A DNA stretch of 64,000 nt, taken from contig CM054062.1 of assembly GCA_028641055.1 (NCBI GenBank), forward strand, positions 18,471,639 to 18,535,638. The letters run 5' to 3'. This document shows, one piece after another, positions 10,716 through 22,418 of the stretch. Every line of letters starts with the position of its first letter. Positions within the stretch are counted from its first letter, which is position 1. This stretch comes from Alopecurus myosuroides. Its lineage: Eukaryota; Streptophyta; Magnoliopsida; Poales; Poaceae. A model generated the notes under the pieces. The model did not search any database. It was given only the letters and a program-made list of their open reading frames with translations, and was not told the DNA's origin. The position numbers were made by a program, and so were the translations under genes.

Positions 10716-13700
10716 ATGGAGAAGAAGAAGGTGGCGGTGTCCAAGGTGTGCCACGGCCACTCCCGGCCGGTCGTCGACCTGTTCTACAGCCCCGTCACGC
10801 CGGACGGCTACTTCCTCATCAGCGCCAGCAAGGGTAAGCGATCCGCTCCACTCGGCTACGCCTGGCCACCTCACCTCACTCGTTATTTTTGGGGTTGTGC
10901 GTGTGTGTCTGGTATTCGTTCGGATCCAAAGCCGTGGCAGACTAGTAGTGATGCGGACGGCAGATATATTATTCTCGAGATTGCGGATTGTGATGTGATT
11001 ACCCTTTTTCGCGTGTGAGAATCTATCCTGAAATGTGTTTAAGCTTTGGTCTTGAGAGCTATATGTTGGATTCAGTATATGGTGGACGAATATTGGTCAC
11101 TTCTGTTTGTACTGTGATTATTGCGTGTTCCATGTTGTCTCACACACTTGTAGGGATAGAATTCGGGTGCCGACGAGGTCATGTAAGACCTCTGTTCAAG
11201 ATATCGGCCGATATTCCGATAAATCGGCCGATTTATCGCTTATCGGTGTGTGGCCGATAAGATAAATCGGCCGATATTTCGGTCGATTTTTCGATAGTTC
11301 GGCCGATATTTCGATAAATCGGCTGATTTACCACTTATCAAGGTCGACCGATAAGTTTCCGATAAGCGATATCTTGAACATTGCCATTGATATTCTGTAA
11401 CTTCACAATCTAGTCAAGCTTGTGCGATGTTAGTTTGATTTGAAGGATTTAGCAGTTATTTTGTGCCATATTCGGAAGCCAAACTTTGTCACATTTTTTA
11501 GTTATGCCTGTCTAAGTTAGGAAAGTGTTCATCTTTTGCTGCGGGTTTCGCCTGCCAACCTCTTTTAGCTAGATCCTGCGTGAGAGGCGCGTGGAGTTGT
11601 GGCAATGGTCACTTATTCTGCGTTAGGCATCCCGGTGGATTATGATAATCCAGCCCTTTCAACTGTCTTTGGTTAATTTATTGTTTTTGACTAACAAAAC
11701 TTTAGTGCTTTTGTGGCTATTTTTCCGCAGCAGATTATATATAGAATAAATCCAGCACAACACAGTTGATGAACCACAAACTAAGCCTTACACAAGCTAA
11801 GTTGTGGCGGTATTTTTGTCCACCACAAACTAGATTAGATTCGGCTGTAAACCAAATCCTATATTCTTATGTACTACTAGTTCATATACTGCAGCCTATT
11901 TTCCCTTTCGCCTAAATTTTTATAAGCATACCTTTTAGTCACCCTATATACATGGTCAGAAATTTCAACTGCGCATCAATGTTTTGATTTTTGTTGTGCT
12001 GCTTGTCCATGTTTTTTCCACATCCTCATTGCAAGTTCGTAAATTAGCTGTTATTTTTTGAGAAATCAGGTTGGCTATCTACTTAATTGATGTTTATAAC
12101 GTCGAATGGAGTTGGACCATTGCTGGATATTCACAGCAGGCAGTTGCTTTTATGTCTGCTTAAATGGAGGTTGTTAAATGAGTATACACGCAAGTGCATG
12201 ATTTCATCACCGCTGAGCTGTCAGTTATAGGGTACACAAATGATAACTGTTGGATATAATCAAAGACATTTTTCTATCCATGGATGTAGTTTCAAAGGTG
12301 ATGCAGTTAATATGTGTTCTTAGCTACTTCCTCCCTTCTAAAATACTTGACTTTCATTTGTCCAAATATGCATGTATGTATACACTAAAATATGTCTACA
12401 TACATCCATATTTGGACAAATAGAAGTCATGTATTTTGGAACGGAGGGAGTAGGTGTTGCAATAGCATTTCTTGGCCATTAGATGCCATCCCTGTTTATT
12501 AGAGTGGAGTTCGAGTGCATCTTCTAGATTTACCTCCATGATACAATTCTTTATAAAAAGTATTAAAATATTTCCAATGAATTATCCCAGAGAGAGACAA
12601 CTTAAGTTGAATAAGAGCTATCACCTCTGATTCTGATATACTCTTCTTTGCTCTAAGTATTATAATGCGAGTATGATACTAATCTGTCCACACATTGAGT
12701 TCATGTCTAAATTTAAAAATGTTTTGTTTGGTGTGGTGTGGTGCATTAATTAATTAATTGCTGACATAACTAACATGATTAACTTAATTTTTTTCCGTCT
12801 ATTTCTGCTATCAGTTCAAGTTACTGACAAAATTAATATACTTAAGAGATCGTTGGATGCCTGGACCAGCTTTTAGTCTAGGCCATTGGATAGGGTGAAT
12901 GGAGGGACAGGACAGGACGATAAGATTTCAGGACAATTATAAATAAAACAGGGACATAAATATGGGTGTATCTGGCAAAGATTCAAGTTGTGTCCATACT
13001 ATATTATTCGCTCTGTAAACAATTATTCGAGCACAGAGTGCTCTTACCAGACAAGGGTGAAAATACCTGCACATGATAGTTGTTACCTGTTAAGCTTATT
13101 ACTCATAGTCCATTTTGTGTGCAACCTTCACTTTCAAATGCATCGAAAATTGTCCATCTCTTGTTATGAGTATCAACTAGCACCCAACACTAAGATCACA
13201 TATTCTGGTCTACAGACTCAAATCCGATGCTTCGTAACGGCGATACGGGAGATTGGATCGGGACTTTTGAAGGTCATAAAGGTGCTGTTTGGAGCTCTTG
13301 TCTAGACACAAATGCCCTCCGTGCTGCTTCCAGTTCGGCAGACTTCTCAGCGTATGACATTTGTCCTGCAAAGTTCAATTAATGCTTATTTCAATTATTT
13401 TTTCTTTTGAGAAATTGGAATATTCCTGGCTACTGCATTACTCTATCAGAGTCAGCTGACACTTATTGGATGGATACCTATGTATACCCATCCAAAATTT
13501 TGAAATTGTTAGTGGCATAGTACATTTGTGATCCTTATATTAGTTTAAATTTGTTATAATTATACGCATTCTTCAACTTTTTACCATTATATGTACATAA
13601 CTTACCAGCCTTGGAAAGTGCTGAACAGAGCAAAGCTGCATTTGATTTTTCATCTGCTGCTTGTGATTTAAATCAAAATTTACGAACAGGTTCAAATCAT

Positions 13701-16611
13701 TATTTTAGTGCAGCATCATGGGGTAGTGGATGCAGTATGTTACAAACTTAGATACGCAGTTTTCAGTTGTGGAGTTATGCATAGAGGGCCAATCTGATTT
13801 CCTATGATGGGACATCCACTCAACTGCACTGCACATCATTGGTTGGTTGCTCGCCTGGTGAACCATAACGTAATGCATTGATGATTGAACATAAAAAATA
13901 GGTAGAATAAGAAGGAAACTATGTTGTATTAATCTGCATAATTAATACATTATAATCCTATTTTATGGATGTAAGTCTGTTGATACTATGTGCAGAAGAA
14001 TACAAAGCATTTGTTTTGCAAAAAGGATTGCGGTCCTCTAATGCTAATGCTCAGAAATGTTTCTGCACTATTTCTTGACTATAGTTTACTCTTTTGAAAA
14101 CATGGACCTTTTCTTGCAGCAAAATATGGGATGCATTGACAGGAAATGAGCTACATTCATTTGAGCACAAGCATATAGTACGTGCCTGTGCCTTTTCTGA
14201 GGTAATGCTCGTTGGAAGCTTAACTCCGTGTCCTCTTCTGGCATCTATATACCATTATCCCCTCCCACTCTAATAAGATGATGCATGCTGTATTCTTCTC
14301 CTTTTGTCCTTGATGTTCCTCCATACTTATCTAAGGCCTCATAGTGCTACTTCTTGCAACTTGCCACAAAATATGGACTATTCAACAAGTATATTGGCCA
14401 TGCCGCGCATTACATCCATCAGCCCATCTCATTGAATAATTTTAATCATGTCTATGAAGCTGTATAATTAGGACCTTTTTTTTTTCACCACTCTGTGTGC
14501 TATAGTAGTCAGTTGGAACTGGTCGTCCATAAGCAGTTCTAAACCTAATCAAACTGGCGATGCAACTGCAGGATACACACATGTTGCTCACTGGAGGTAT
14601 GGAAAAGATTTTGCGTGTATATGATATGAATCGACCAGATGCAGCTCCAAGAGAACTTGACAAAGCACCTGGTTCTGTGCGAACTGTTACTTGGCTTCAT
14701 AGTGACCAATCTATTCTAAGTTCCTGCACTGATATGGGTGGAGTGAGGTTTGTCTCAAAAATATCTTTAAAATCTGAAGCTAGTATGAAAACTCCTGCTG
14801 CAAGTATATTATACTTGTTCCCCTTGATTAATTTCTGATCTAAACAGATTATGGGATGTGAGAAGTGGAAAAATTGTTCAAACTCTTGAAACCAAGGCAC
14901 CTGTCACCAGTGCAGAAGTAAGCCAGGACGGCAGGTTCATTACTACAGCTGATGGTTCAAGTGTTAAATTTTGGGACGCAAATCAGTAAGTTCTTTCCTG
15001 CACTACCATATTTCTGTGCATCACATGCATTGTTCAGTTCCTTAGCAATTTTTCTTGTAATTCGACAGTTTTGGGCTCGTGAAAAGTTATGATATGCCAT
15101 GCACTGTGGAGTCAGCTTCACTTGAACCAAAGTCTGGGAGTAAGTTCATTACCGGAGGGGAAGATATGTGGGTTCATGTATATGATTTCTTCACTGGCGA
15201 AGAAATAGGTAAGTCTGTTATTATATTTAATCAAGTGAGTACTGACTCCTGCAAGACCAAGTCTTCGGTGCAGTTATTTATTCCCAGAACAGAACATTAT
15301 CATAATTTTTTTTTAGCTTTACTATTGTGAGTTGTAGAGCAATTTGGTCACCCGGGAAACCAGTCAGAAAAAAACAATTTAATTTGAACTTTACAGAGAC
15401 AAGTGAATTACTATAAATATAAATCAGCTTCTAGCCCAAAGGCAAGAACTGGCGGATATGGATATGTGAGAGTGGTACTGGGTTCAAACCCCAGTTTTGC
15501 AGTTTTTTTTTACATATTTGCACTTTTTTTTTTGAAACGGGAGCAAAAGATTTGCCCCAATCTATTAATTAAGAAGAAGAGAATTGCCCAGTTAATTTAC
15601 GGAAAACCGGGCAAAAACGGATACACATCTACCAACCCGAAGTGCTACTCACAAGGCCAGAACCCGAAGTTTTTGCCCGGAACTTTCACAAACAGTTGAT
15701 AAATACAGAACTCAATGCTGCAATCCACAAATAGTTGATAAATACAGAACTTAATGAATTGGATTCTTCCAGCGATGGAAGAGATGGTATGAATGCCAGA
15801 AGTATAGATAGTATTCTATTGATTTTGCTGTATCTACAATGAAGTAGATTGGGCTCTATTGCCACTGTGTGTTCACTTTTTGGCTGCAGCTTTCAAATAC
15901 ACACATTTGAGTGTATTTTATTCTGAAATTTTTCGTAACCGGAAATACGATTGTTCCCCTTTTTTAATATTGAGGTTTCACTAACTGATTCCGATGACAT
16001 AACTTCACAAATCACATCTGGTTATTATTCTCAGGTGCAATTTATACCGTAAAGCTGAAACCCAGTGTTCCAAAGTCAAAGCTTTCGGCCCAGCTTTGTC
16101 TTAAGCTGAAACCGTAAAGCAAGCAGACTACACAAATACTACTCCAATACATATGTAAAATCGCTATTGTGTAGTATTTCGTAAACTGAAGTATTTGTGT
16201 AGTCTGCCTGCTTGCTAATGTAAAATCGCTATTGTGCTGTTGCTGGAATATGGCAAATATTCCTGTGGTTACTTCATAAACCCACAATACATATCGAAAT
16301 AAGTATTTCCTTTTTCACTGCCATATGTTATTGTGACATCAAGGACTGATTCTATTTTATGTTCTGCAGCCTGCAACAAAGGCCACCATGGTCCAGTCCA
16401 CTGTGTCCGGTTCGCACCTGTCGGCGAATCATATGCGTCAGGATCAGAAGATGGCACCATCCGGATCTGGCCGCTGAACCCGCCGGCTAATGCTGATGAC
16501 GGCGAGGCACCCAATGCAAATGGTAAACCAAAGGCTGCTGCGGTGGTAAATGAGGTCGCGCGTAAAATCGAAGGCTTCCACATCTCCAAGGAGGGGCAGA
16601 CTGAGGCGTAG
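10716..16611 (+). CDS. STRAP: STRAP-like WD40-repeat protein, seven exons, intact
   Basis: Exons are 10716-10833, 13216-13351, 14120-14201, 14572-14747, 14848-14985, 15069-15208 and 16370-16611. All introns have GT-AG ends and all joins keep frame, giving 1032 nt and 343 residues, close to human STRAP (350). Seven WD40 blades can be read: [24 protein letters not shown]...[17 protein letters not shown]...VYD, a fourth to RLWD, a fifth to VKFWD, a sixth to VHVYD, and [13 protein letters not shown]...[23 protein letters not shown] and [11 protein letters not shown] are near-identical to animal STRAP/unrip. In animals the protein binds TGF-beta receptors and the SMN complex; the plant role is probably scaffolding in RNA-protein complexes (inference). 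The C-terminal 30 residues are polar tail. Introns 1 (2.4 kb) and 6 (1.2 kb) carry repeats, without harming splice sites. Confidence 0.93.
11193..11380. mobile_element. Palindromic MITE rich in TCGGCCGAT, in STRAP intron 1
   Basis: The ends are inverted: TGTTCAAGATATCG at the left and CGATATCTTGAACA at the right. The 188-bp interior is almost entirely made of short variants of ATCGGCCGAT, TTTCGATAAATCGG and CTTATCGG, on both strands. It could fold into a long imperfect hairpin. No clear target duplication is visible beside the ends, so the superfamily is open. Confidence 0.6.
12327..12450. mobile_element. Stowaway MITE in STRAP intron 1
   Basis: A 124-bp element with ends CTTCCTCCCTTCTAAAATA and the inverted TATTTTGGAACGGAGGGAG, flanked by TA on both sides (12325-12326 and 12451-12452). 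This matches the CTCCCTCCGT terminus of Tc1/mariner-type Stowaway MITEs. The interior has ACACTAAAATATGTCTACAT, as in the related copy at 45492-45652. Confidence 0.85.
15524..15680 (-). mobile_element. LINE 3' tail fragment in STRAP intron 6
   Basis: A T-run followed by GAAACGGGAGCAAAAGATTTGCCCC, ATTAATTAAGAAGAAGAG and AAACCGGGCAAAAA. This is the reverse complement of the tail shared by many grass LINEs. Related scraps lie at 41135-41225 and 45662-45715. No coding part is attached. Confidence 0.55.
16116..16216. repeat. Inverted repeat in STRAP intron 6
   Basis: AGCAAGCAGACTACACAAATACT (about 16118-16141) pairs with AGTATTTGTGTAGTCTGCCTGCTTGCT (about 16189-16215). ATGTAAAATCGCTATTGTG occurs twice, once inside and once just outside the hairpin. 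It lies about 150 bp before the last 3' splice site. It may be a degraded MITE. Confidence 0.6.
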
Positions 16612-16900
16612 GATTTACATCCTCATCAAACCTGGCAATGATTAGCGCTTATTGGGGGACAAGGACATTGCCTTCAGAGCCCTGGTCTTTTGGTGCCGCC
16701 CTTGAGTCCATCACGTTGAAGCTTCTTTGCCAACCAAGGGTGGCTTGTATCTCTCATCGCTGGGGGGGAAACTTGGTCCGTCGTGAGGGGAACGGCGGAT
16801 TTCTGTACGGTGCCTTCTTCAGTAGACTACTATGTCAATGTAGCATGTTAAGAGCCAGAATAAATCAAGGGGAAGGTTGGCCGTGTTAGCAGAAAGCGAA
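16612..16900 (+). terminator. STRAP 3' UTR with poly(A) signal
   Basis: The sequence after the TAG contains AATAAA at 16859-16864 (CAGAATAAATCAAGG), about 250 bases downstream of the stop, a reasonable 3' UTR for a plant mRNA. The exact cleavage site is unknown. Confidence 0.45.
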
Positions 16901-17983
16901 ATTTATGTATCGCCAATAGCAATCGTTATACAGATGTCAATTGTGTTTTTGCTCACCGTTCTGCAATGGTGACAGATGAACTATTTGCGAATACTTGCCG
17001 TGCGGTGGACTATGCTCGACCTGAGTAGGAGTACATCACAACATAGCTTTCAGTTTTTGACAGATCAGACTAAACGCTGATGAGTCCTTGTCTCCAGCAT
17101 GCCGTGGTCATCTGGTAGAGCTATTCCTGGTCAGCTCTGCTAATCATTTCTCACAGGACGAGGAATTGCTTCACATGCTCCGCCATGTGATCCTTGTAAG
17201 CTGCGGGGCATCACCATCGAGGTTAGCAGCGCGGTCCATGTGAAATTCCCTGTTCGGACTAGTGCCACTCGCATGATTCTTTCATCTTGTGGCTGCCGCT
17301 CATGATTGGCAACGAGTAGCAAATTTACAGTTCCAGCCCTTGATAAAAAAAAAAGAAACGTCAAGTTAGTCTGTCACAAAACCTCGTCCTACCAGCTGCA
17401 GTGTTAGTGTTACTAGTAGCTTCCTGGTTGAAATACATGGTCGTAGTCGTAGGACATGTAAATACTAGAAGCAGTAGCATCTGTGGCCAAGACATGATGT
17501 GGTGGTGATTTATGGCATGGACGGCCATCCTGGGTTCGTTCCCTATGAGCGAACAGTACCCGCATCGGCCTCACGTGGTTTTACAGGGATGTTGTAAGGA
17601 TCTCTGCGTTGCCATTTACACCCTGCAGCGGCCTCCTCCTCCGCCCGAGATTGCAGCAGAGTCCCGGCGCCACTCTGACTGCCGCAGTGCACACTTGCCT
17701 TCCAAAGTAATCACTACGGGCGACATGAATGCTCGTGTACATTTCTGATTTCTGGCGCAACCTTTTACTGCACGGTTGAATTGACTCGCAATTCTTATGG
17801 AGACTCGCTCATCTTCTTCATCTATATCATCCTACTCTAACAATGAGGGAAACGCAGAAGCTTGAGGAAACAGCAACCGCGATGGGGTCCCAGGTCTAAC
17901 CACCCGCGTCCTCTAATGCATTAAGCGACAGATAGACGGATAGGCGCCGAGGACCAGCCTACCAAATCCATCACAAGGATATG
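16901..17983. other. Intergenic sequence with no recognised feature
   Basis: Balanced base composition, no ORF with family motifs, no repeat that I recognise. It may hold the remaining STRAP 3' flank. Confidence 0.4.
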
Positions 17984-18279
17984 TAAAAGCATCTCCAGGC
18001 GCACACCAAATGGCCCCCCAAAGGTCCAATGGAGATCCGGACAAAAAAAAAAAAAAAAAAAACCGCCGCAGCGGCACCCCCAATAGTGTCCACAGTCCAT
18101 CGGCCAAGTTTCTGTCCGGACATCCAGCCCACCCGTCAAACTTGGGGGACTGCCTGGGGTGCCGGACATTGTCCGGTCACCCCACCCAACAGGTGGCCCC
18201 CGCCCGTCAGCGACACAAACCGTCCCCCGACGTGAGTTAAGCGTAGTGCCGGCGGTCGGCGCGCGTTATTGCCGCTCGC

Positions 18280-19485
18280 TGATACGTCCAAAATGTATCT
18301 CCTTTTCTAAACACTTTTGCTATTGTTTGCATCTAAAGTTGTGAGTTTTGGATACAACTAACACGGACTAACGATGCTTTCAGCAGAATTACCTTGGTGC
18401 TTTGTTTTTTTTTTGCAAAAAAATCAACCTTCGGGAAAATGCCCAGAAAAGATCTCAAAGACCTTAAAACATCCGAACACCCCCGAAGCCAGAAGGAGTC
18501 CCGGAGAGGGGCCAGGAGGGGGCCACACCACCCTTGGGCGCCCCCCTTGGCTGCGCCACCTGGTGGTGTGGGGGCCCCAGGCACCCCTCGGGCTCCTTTC
18601 GACTACTTACCGCCCATAAGTCTAAAACATCAGGGGTTTCGTCATATTTCACAGAAACATAACAGAGCGCCGCCGCCACCTCAAAACTCAATTCGGGGAC
18701 GCCTTGCCGGGACGGGGATTCGGAGGAGATCATCGACATCGTCACCGCCACCTCTTCTCCATCAACCATCCATGTTTCCCCCGTCCATGTGTGAGTAAAC
18801 ACCGCTGTAGCCTGAGAGGGATAGAAGGGATTGTATGAGATCGATGATGTAATAATGCCAGATTGTTAGGGCATAGTGCCTAGTATCCATTGTTAGTGTT
18901 TTCTACCGTTGCTGCAACTTGTTATGCTTAATGTTTGTCACTTTGGGCCTGAGTGTCATGATCTCAGATCTAAACATATTATTGTTTCATGAGTATAATT
19001 ATGTTTCTTGATTATATTTGCAACTTGTTTACACATTGGGAAGTAAAACCCAAAAGATGTTATGCAAGTTTCTCATTGCGAACACGTATGACTATATTGT
19101 AACACATGCCTATGGTTTGCCTAGAACTTGGATGCTTTATTATTATTATCTCCAATGCCTATGTTTAGATTATTACATGACCTATCTTATCCATGCAACG
19201 CCATTCATCCATTCCCTTTGCCTACGGTATTTTCATCCTACTGTTTCCCGCAATTTCTACTGCTGTTACTATTTTACTCCTACTGTTATTTTACTACTAC
19301 TGCTGATATAAAACTGTTACCACTGATAAATTGTTGCGAGCAAGTCTACTTTCAGGTGCAGCTGAATTGACAACTCAGTTGTTAAGGCTTAGAAATATTC
19401 TTTGGCTCCCCTTGTGTCGAATCAATAAATTTGGATTTTACTTCCCTCGAAGACTGTTGCGATCCTCTATACTTGTGGGTCATCG
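18280..19485 (+). mobile_element. Solo LTR of a TGATACG-type element, plus orientation
   Basis: It begins TGATACGTCCAAAATG and ends GTGGGTCATCG, where family consensus would be CA; the last base is apparently changed. Flanks CTCGC (18275-18279) and CTCAC (19486-19490) are a 5-bp target duplication with one mismatch. The 1206-bp sequence is related throughout to the reverse copy 6223-7608. It splits the Harbinger-type element. Confidence 0.75.
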
Positions 19486-19494
19486 CTCACCAGT

Positions 19495-20197
19495 TCCCAA
19501 TGCGACGGGAGGCCTGCAACACGCCAACGAGTTACACCAGTGACATGACGCGATGCTTCCAGTGCTGGCGTTGCGCCTTCCCCACGCGAGGCATTTACGG
19601 CGTCGCCGCCCTTGAACCAAGGATAAAAGGCGCCCCCCGCTCGCCGTGCAAATCGCCTCCCCTCCCCCTCGCCGTGCACATCGCCTCCCCTCCCCCTCGC
19701 CTTCTGCGTCAGTGCCATGGCCAACACCTGGGAGGTCTCCGCACCAACCTGACGAGCGGGCGCACCATCAACACGGAGGGCGCGTGGGAGCTCTACCGGT
19801 ACGGGCTCCTCGCCCCTCCGGACTGCCGCATCCCGAAGGAGTGGCACATCTCCGACGACGTCCTCGTCGTCCCTCCGGGTCCCCGGACGGTGGAGAAAGT
19901 CTGCTGCTACATCGTCAGGCGTCACAGCTGGATGACGCCGACAGTCATGGCCAGGTCGGTGGCCACACTGGAGCAGGAGTCACCGGGTTGGCTGCAGACG
20001 ATACAGTTCACCGTGGTGGATGCATCCGGCAGCTGCGGCGGTTGCAGCAGCGTGGCCACGGTCACCTTCAGCACCCACAACGCTCGCAACGCCCCCTCCT
20101 CCAGCCACGCTGGCGCCTCCGCCAAGGGGAAAGTCGTCATGCTCGACGCCAGCGACAACGACGATGTCGACGACTCGACTGGGGTGACGACGAGTAG
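19495..20197 (+). pseudogene. GC3-rich ORF in the Harbinger-type element
   Basis: The frame is open from upstream to about 20252, with strong G/C preference at third positions, especially 19780-20150 (GAWELYRYGLLAPPDCRIP, KEWHISDDVLVVPPG). The composition suggests a real coding past. Another frame starts MANTWEVSAPT at 19717 but stops at once, so a frameshift near 19750 may have split the original protein. I do not recognise a named domain; the tail is low-complexity with an acidic DASDNDDVDD patch. It may be the element's own protein or a captured gene piece. Confidence 0.35.
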
Positions 20198-20468
20198 GTT
20201 AGGGTTAGGTCTGCGGCGGCGGCGCATTTGCAATTTTATTCAAATTATGTAAAATATTTTTAAATTTGAATGAAATTGCGAATTTTAATCGCCGGTTTAG
20301 GCGTGCACAAGGTGTTTGTGTCTATTACGTGCAAAAAATGATCGACGGTTGGAGGGCACCGTTGTGGCACCCGACCACCAAAATCGCGGACACCGGTCTG
20401 ACGCCCCCCAAAGGGGTTCAATGGGGGTGCCGGACACGAATTTGATGGATACCTTTGAGATGCTCTAA

Positions 20469-20877
20469 TGCATCCACATGACCATACCACTGGACTGGAG
20501 GAGATGAAAGTTTGGGTTGACCCACGAATGATGAAGAAGCGCAATCATGTGTGAAGATGAATTTGACATGAAACAATAATGTATTTGTTTTTCCTCCCCC
20601 AAACAGCAATCTGAATAAACATGACGTACCAGGCCACCACTAGGAAAACAAAGAAAACATCCAAATTCTACCTAACTGAACCATCTAACATTACATTCAA
20701 TCCAAACAGGAGTTTACATTAGGAACGCCCCCCACCACAGATGCAAAACATGTGCAAAGATGGAATTGAACCACCGGATTGATGAACAAACTTATCCTGA
20801 TCTGCCACTGGCAATGCCAATAATCAAGCAATCACACTCTGCTGCCACCTGATCGATCAGATAGGCAAAATTCGTTT
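20469..20877 (-). other. 3' flank of the KCS gene
   Basis: AT-rich, no ORF of note. It probably contains the KCS 3' UTR on the minus strand. The window between the two convergent host genes is otherwise filled by the Harbinger-type element. Confidence 0.4.
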
Positions 20878-22418
20878 TCATGCGTTTCCAACCTTTGAGA
20901 TCCTGGGGACCTCCACGGGGAAGTCGTCGATCTCGTCCATCCAGGGGTTCTTCTCCGCCTCCGGGTTCACCGTGCGCAGCGCCTTCCACACGGCGCTGTT
21001 GCACTTGAACCCGGAGCCGAACGCGATCTGCCAGATCCTGTCGCGCGCGCTGATCCTGCCCTTGGCCTCGCTGTAGGCCAGCTCGTACCAGAGCGAGCTG
21101 CTGGAGGTGTTCCCGAACCGGTACAGCGTCATCCGCGACGGCTCCATGTGCCACTCCGTCAGGTCCAGGTTCTTCTCCAGCTCGTCCAGCACGGCGCGCC
21201 CCCCCGCGTGGATGCAGAAGTGGTCGAAGGCCAGCTTGAAGTCCGGGATGTACGGCTTCACCTTCATCTTCAGCGCCTTCTTCGCCACCAGGGTGGCCAT
21301 GAACAGGAGCTGCTCCGAGAACGGGAGCACCAGCGGGCCCAGCGTCGTGATGTTCGTCTTCAGCGCGTCCCCGGCCACCGCCATCAGGTCCTTGGACAGC
21401 GACACGCCCACCTTCCCCGCCGCGTCCTCCTCCTGCGTCACGCAGCCGAAGCACTTGTCGTCGGCGCCCTTGTGCGTGCGCACCGTGTGCACCAGCTCGT
21501 ACTTGGACCGCGCCGCGTCGGGGCGTCGGTTGGAGAGCAGGATCGCCGCGCCGCCCATCCGGAACAGGCAGTTGGACACCAGCATCGACCGGTCGTTCCC
21601 GAAGTACCAGTTGAGGGTGATGTTCTCCATGCTGATCACCAGCGCGTACGAGTTGGCGTGCACCTGCAGCAGGTCCTTGGCCAGGTCGATGGAGAGCAGC
21701 CCCGCGCTGCACCCCATGCCCCCAGGTTGTAGCTCACGATGTTGCCTCGCAGCTTGTAGTGGTTCACCACCATGGCCGACAGCGACGGCGTCGGGTTGAA
21801 CAGGCTGCAGTTGACGACCAGGATGCCGATGTCCTTGGGTCTGACCCCCGTTTTCTCCAGCAGCTGGTCGATGGCGCCGAACATGACGGTGCTCGCCTCC
21901 TTGCGCGCCTCGTCCATGCACGGGTTGGGGGGCACCCGGAGCACCGCGGGGGGCAGGTAGGTGTCCTCGCCCAGCCCGGACCGCTCGATGATCTTGCGCT
22001 GGAAGTCTAGGTTGGCGTCCGTGAAGGACCCGGTGGCCTCGGAGCAGCGCATGAAGGTCTGCCGCGTGCACCGCCGCTCCGGCTCCGGCTTGTAGCAGGC
22101 GAAGTCGACGAGGTAGACGGGGCGCGGGCGGGTGAGGAAGTAGAAGGTGGAGAGGAAGACGAGGAGCGTGGAGCAGGTGAGCACGGAGATGAGGTTGTAC
22201 CGGAGCTGCTCCCACAGGTCGGCGAGGTCGCTGGGTGACACGGTGGAGAGCTGCACGGCCACCAGGACCATGAGCGGCGACAGCAGCAGGTACATGCCGT
22301 GGGAGATCAGGTGGCGGTACCCCAGCTTCACGTACTTGAGCCGCACCGACTGGAGGAAGTCCGGTAGCCGCCGCGGCTGCGCGGGTGGGCTGCTGGCATT
22401 GGGCGCCGAGGTCTCCAT
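20878..22418 (-). CDS. KCS: 3-ketoacyl-CoA synthase (KCS11-type), single exon, 1-base frameshift
   Basis: The enzyme condenses malonyl-CoA with long-chain acyl-CoA in the ER membrane, the first step of very-long-chain fatty acid elongation for waxes and sphingolipids. The ATG at 22418 gives [15 protein letters not shown], then [17 protein letters not shown] and two membrane segments near residues 40-60 and 75-95. The FAE1/CUT1 domain follows, then the ACP-synthase III C-terminal domain. Length would be 513 residues, normal for the family. The text resembles Arabidopsis KCS11 over nearly its whole length. Catalytic residues are Cys in GMGCSAG, His in FCIHAGGR (about 404) and Asn in RFGNTSSSS (about 436). 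One base is missing between 21720 and 21721: the reading goes from [10 protein letters not shown] to the correct GMGCSAG frame, just before the Cys. Everything else is intact, so this is either a very young pseudogene or a sequencing error. Confidence 0.92.

Larger units (their letters stand above)
17987..20465. mobile_element. Harbinger-type DNA transposon with nested solo LTR
   Basis: The ends are AAGCATCTCCAGG (left) and CTTTGAGATGCTC (right), an imperfect inverted pair, flanked by TAA on both sides (17984-17986 and 20466-20468), the 3-bp target expected for PIF/Harbinger. Next to the ends both sides have the block CCCCCCAAAGG..TCAATGG..G and CCGGAC. An A-run lies at 18043-18062. Without the solo LTR 18280-19485 the element is about 1.27 kb. 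It carries a GC3-rich ORF but no DDE transposase motif that I can see, so it is probably non-autonomous. Confidence 0.6.

Noticed and set aside
21107..21799. Plus-strand ORFs of 194-230 codons
   Set aside because: They are antisense shadows of the GC3-rich KCS coding sequence.
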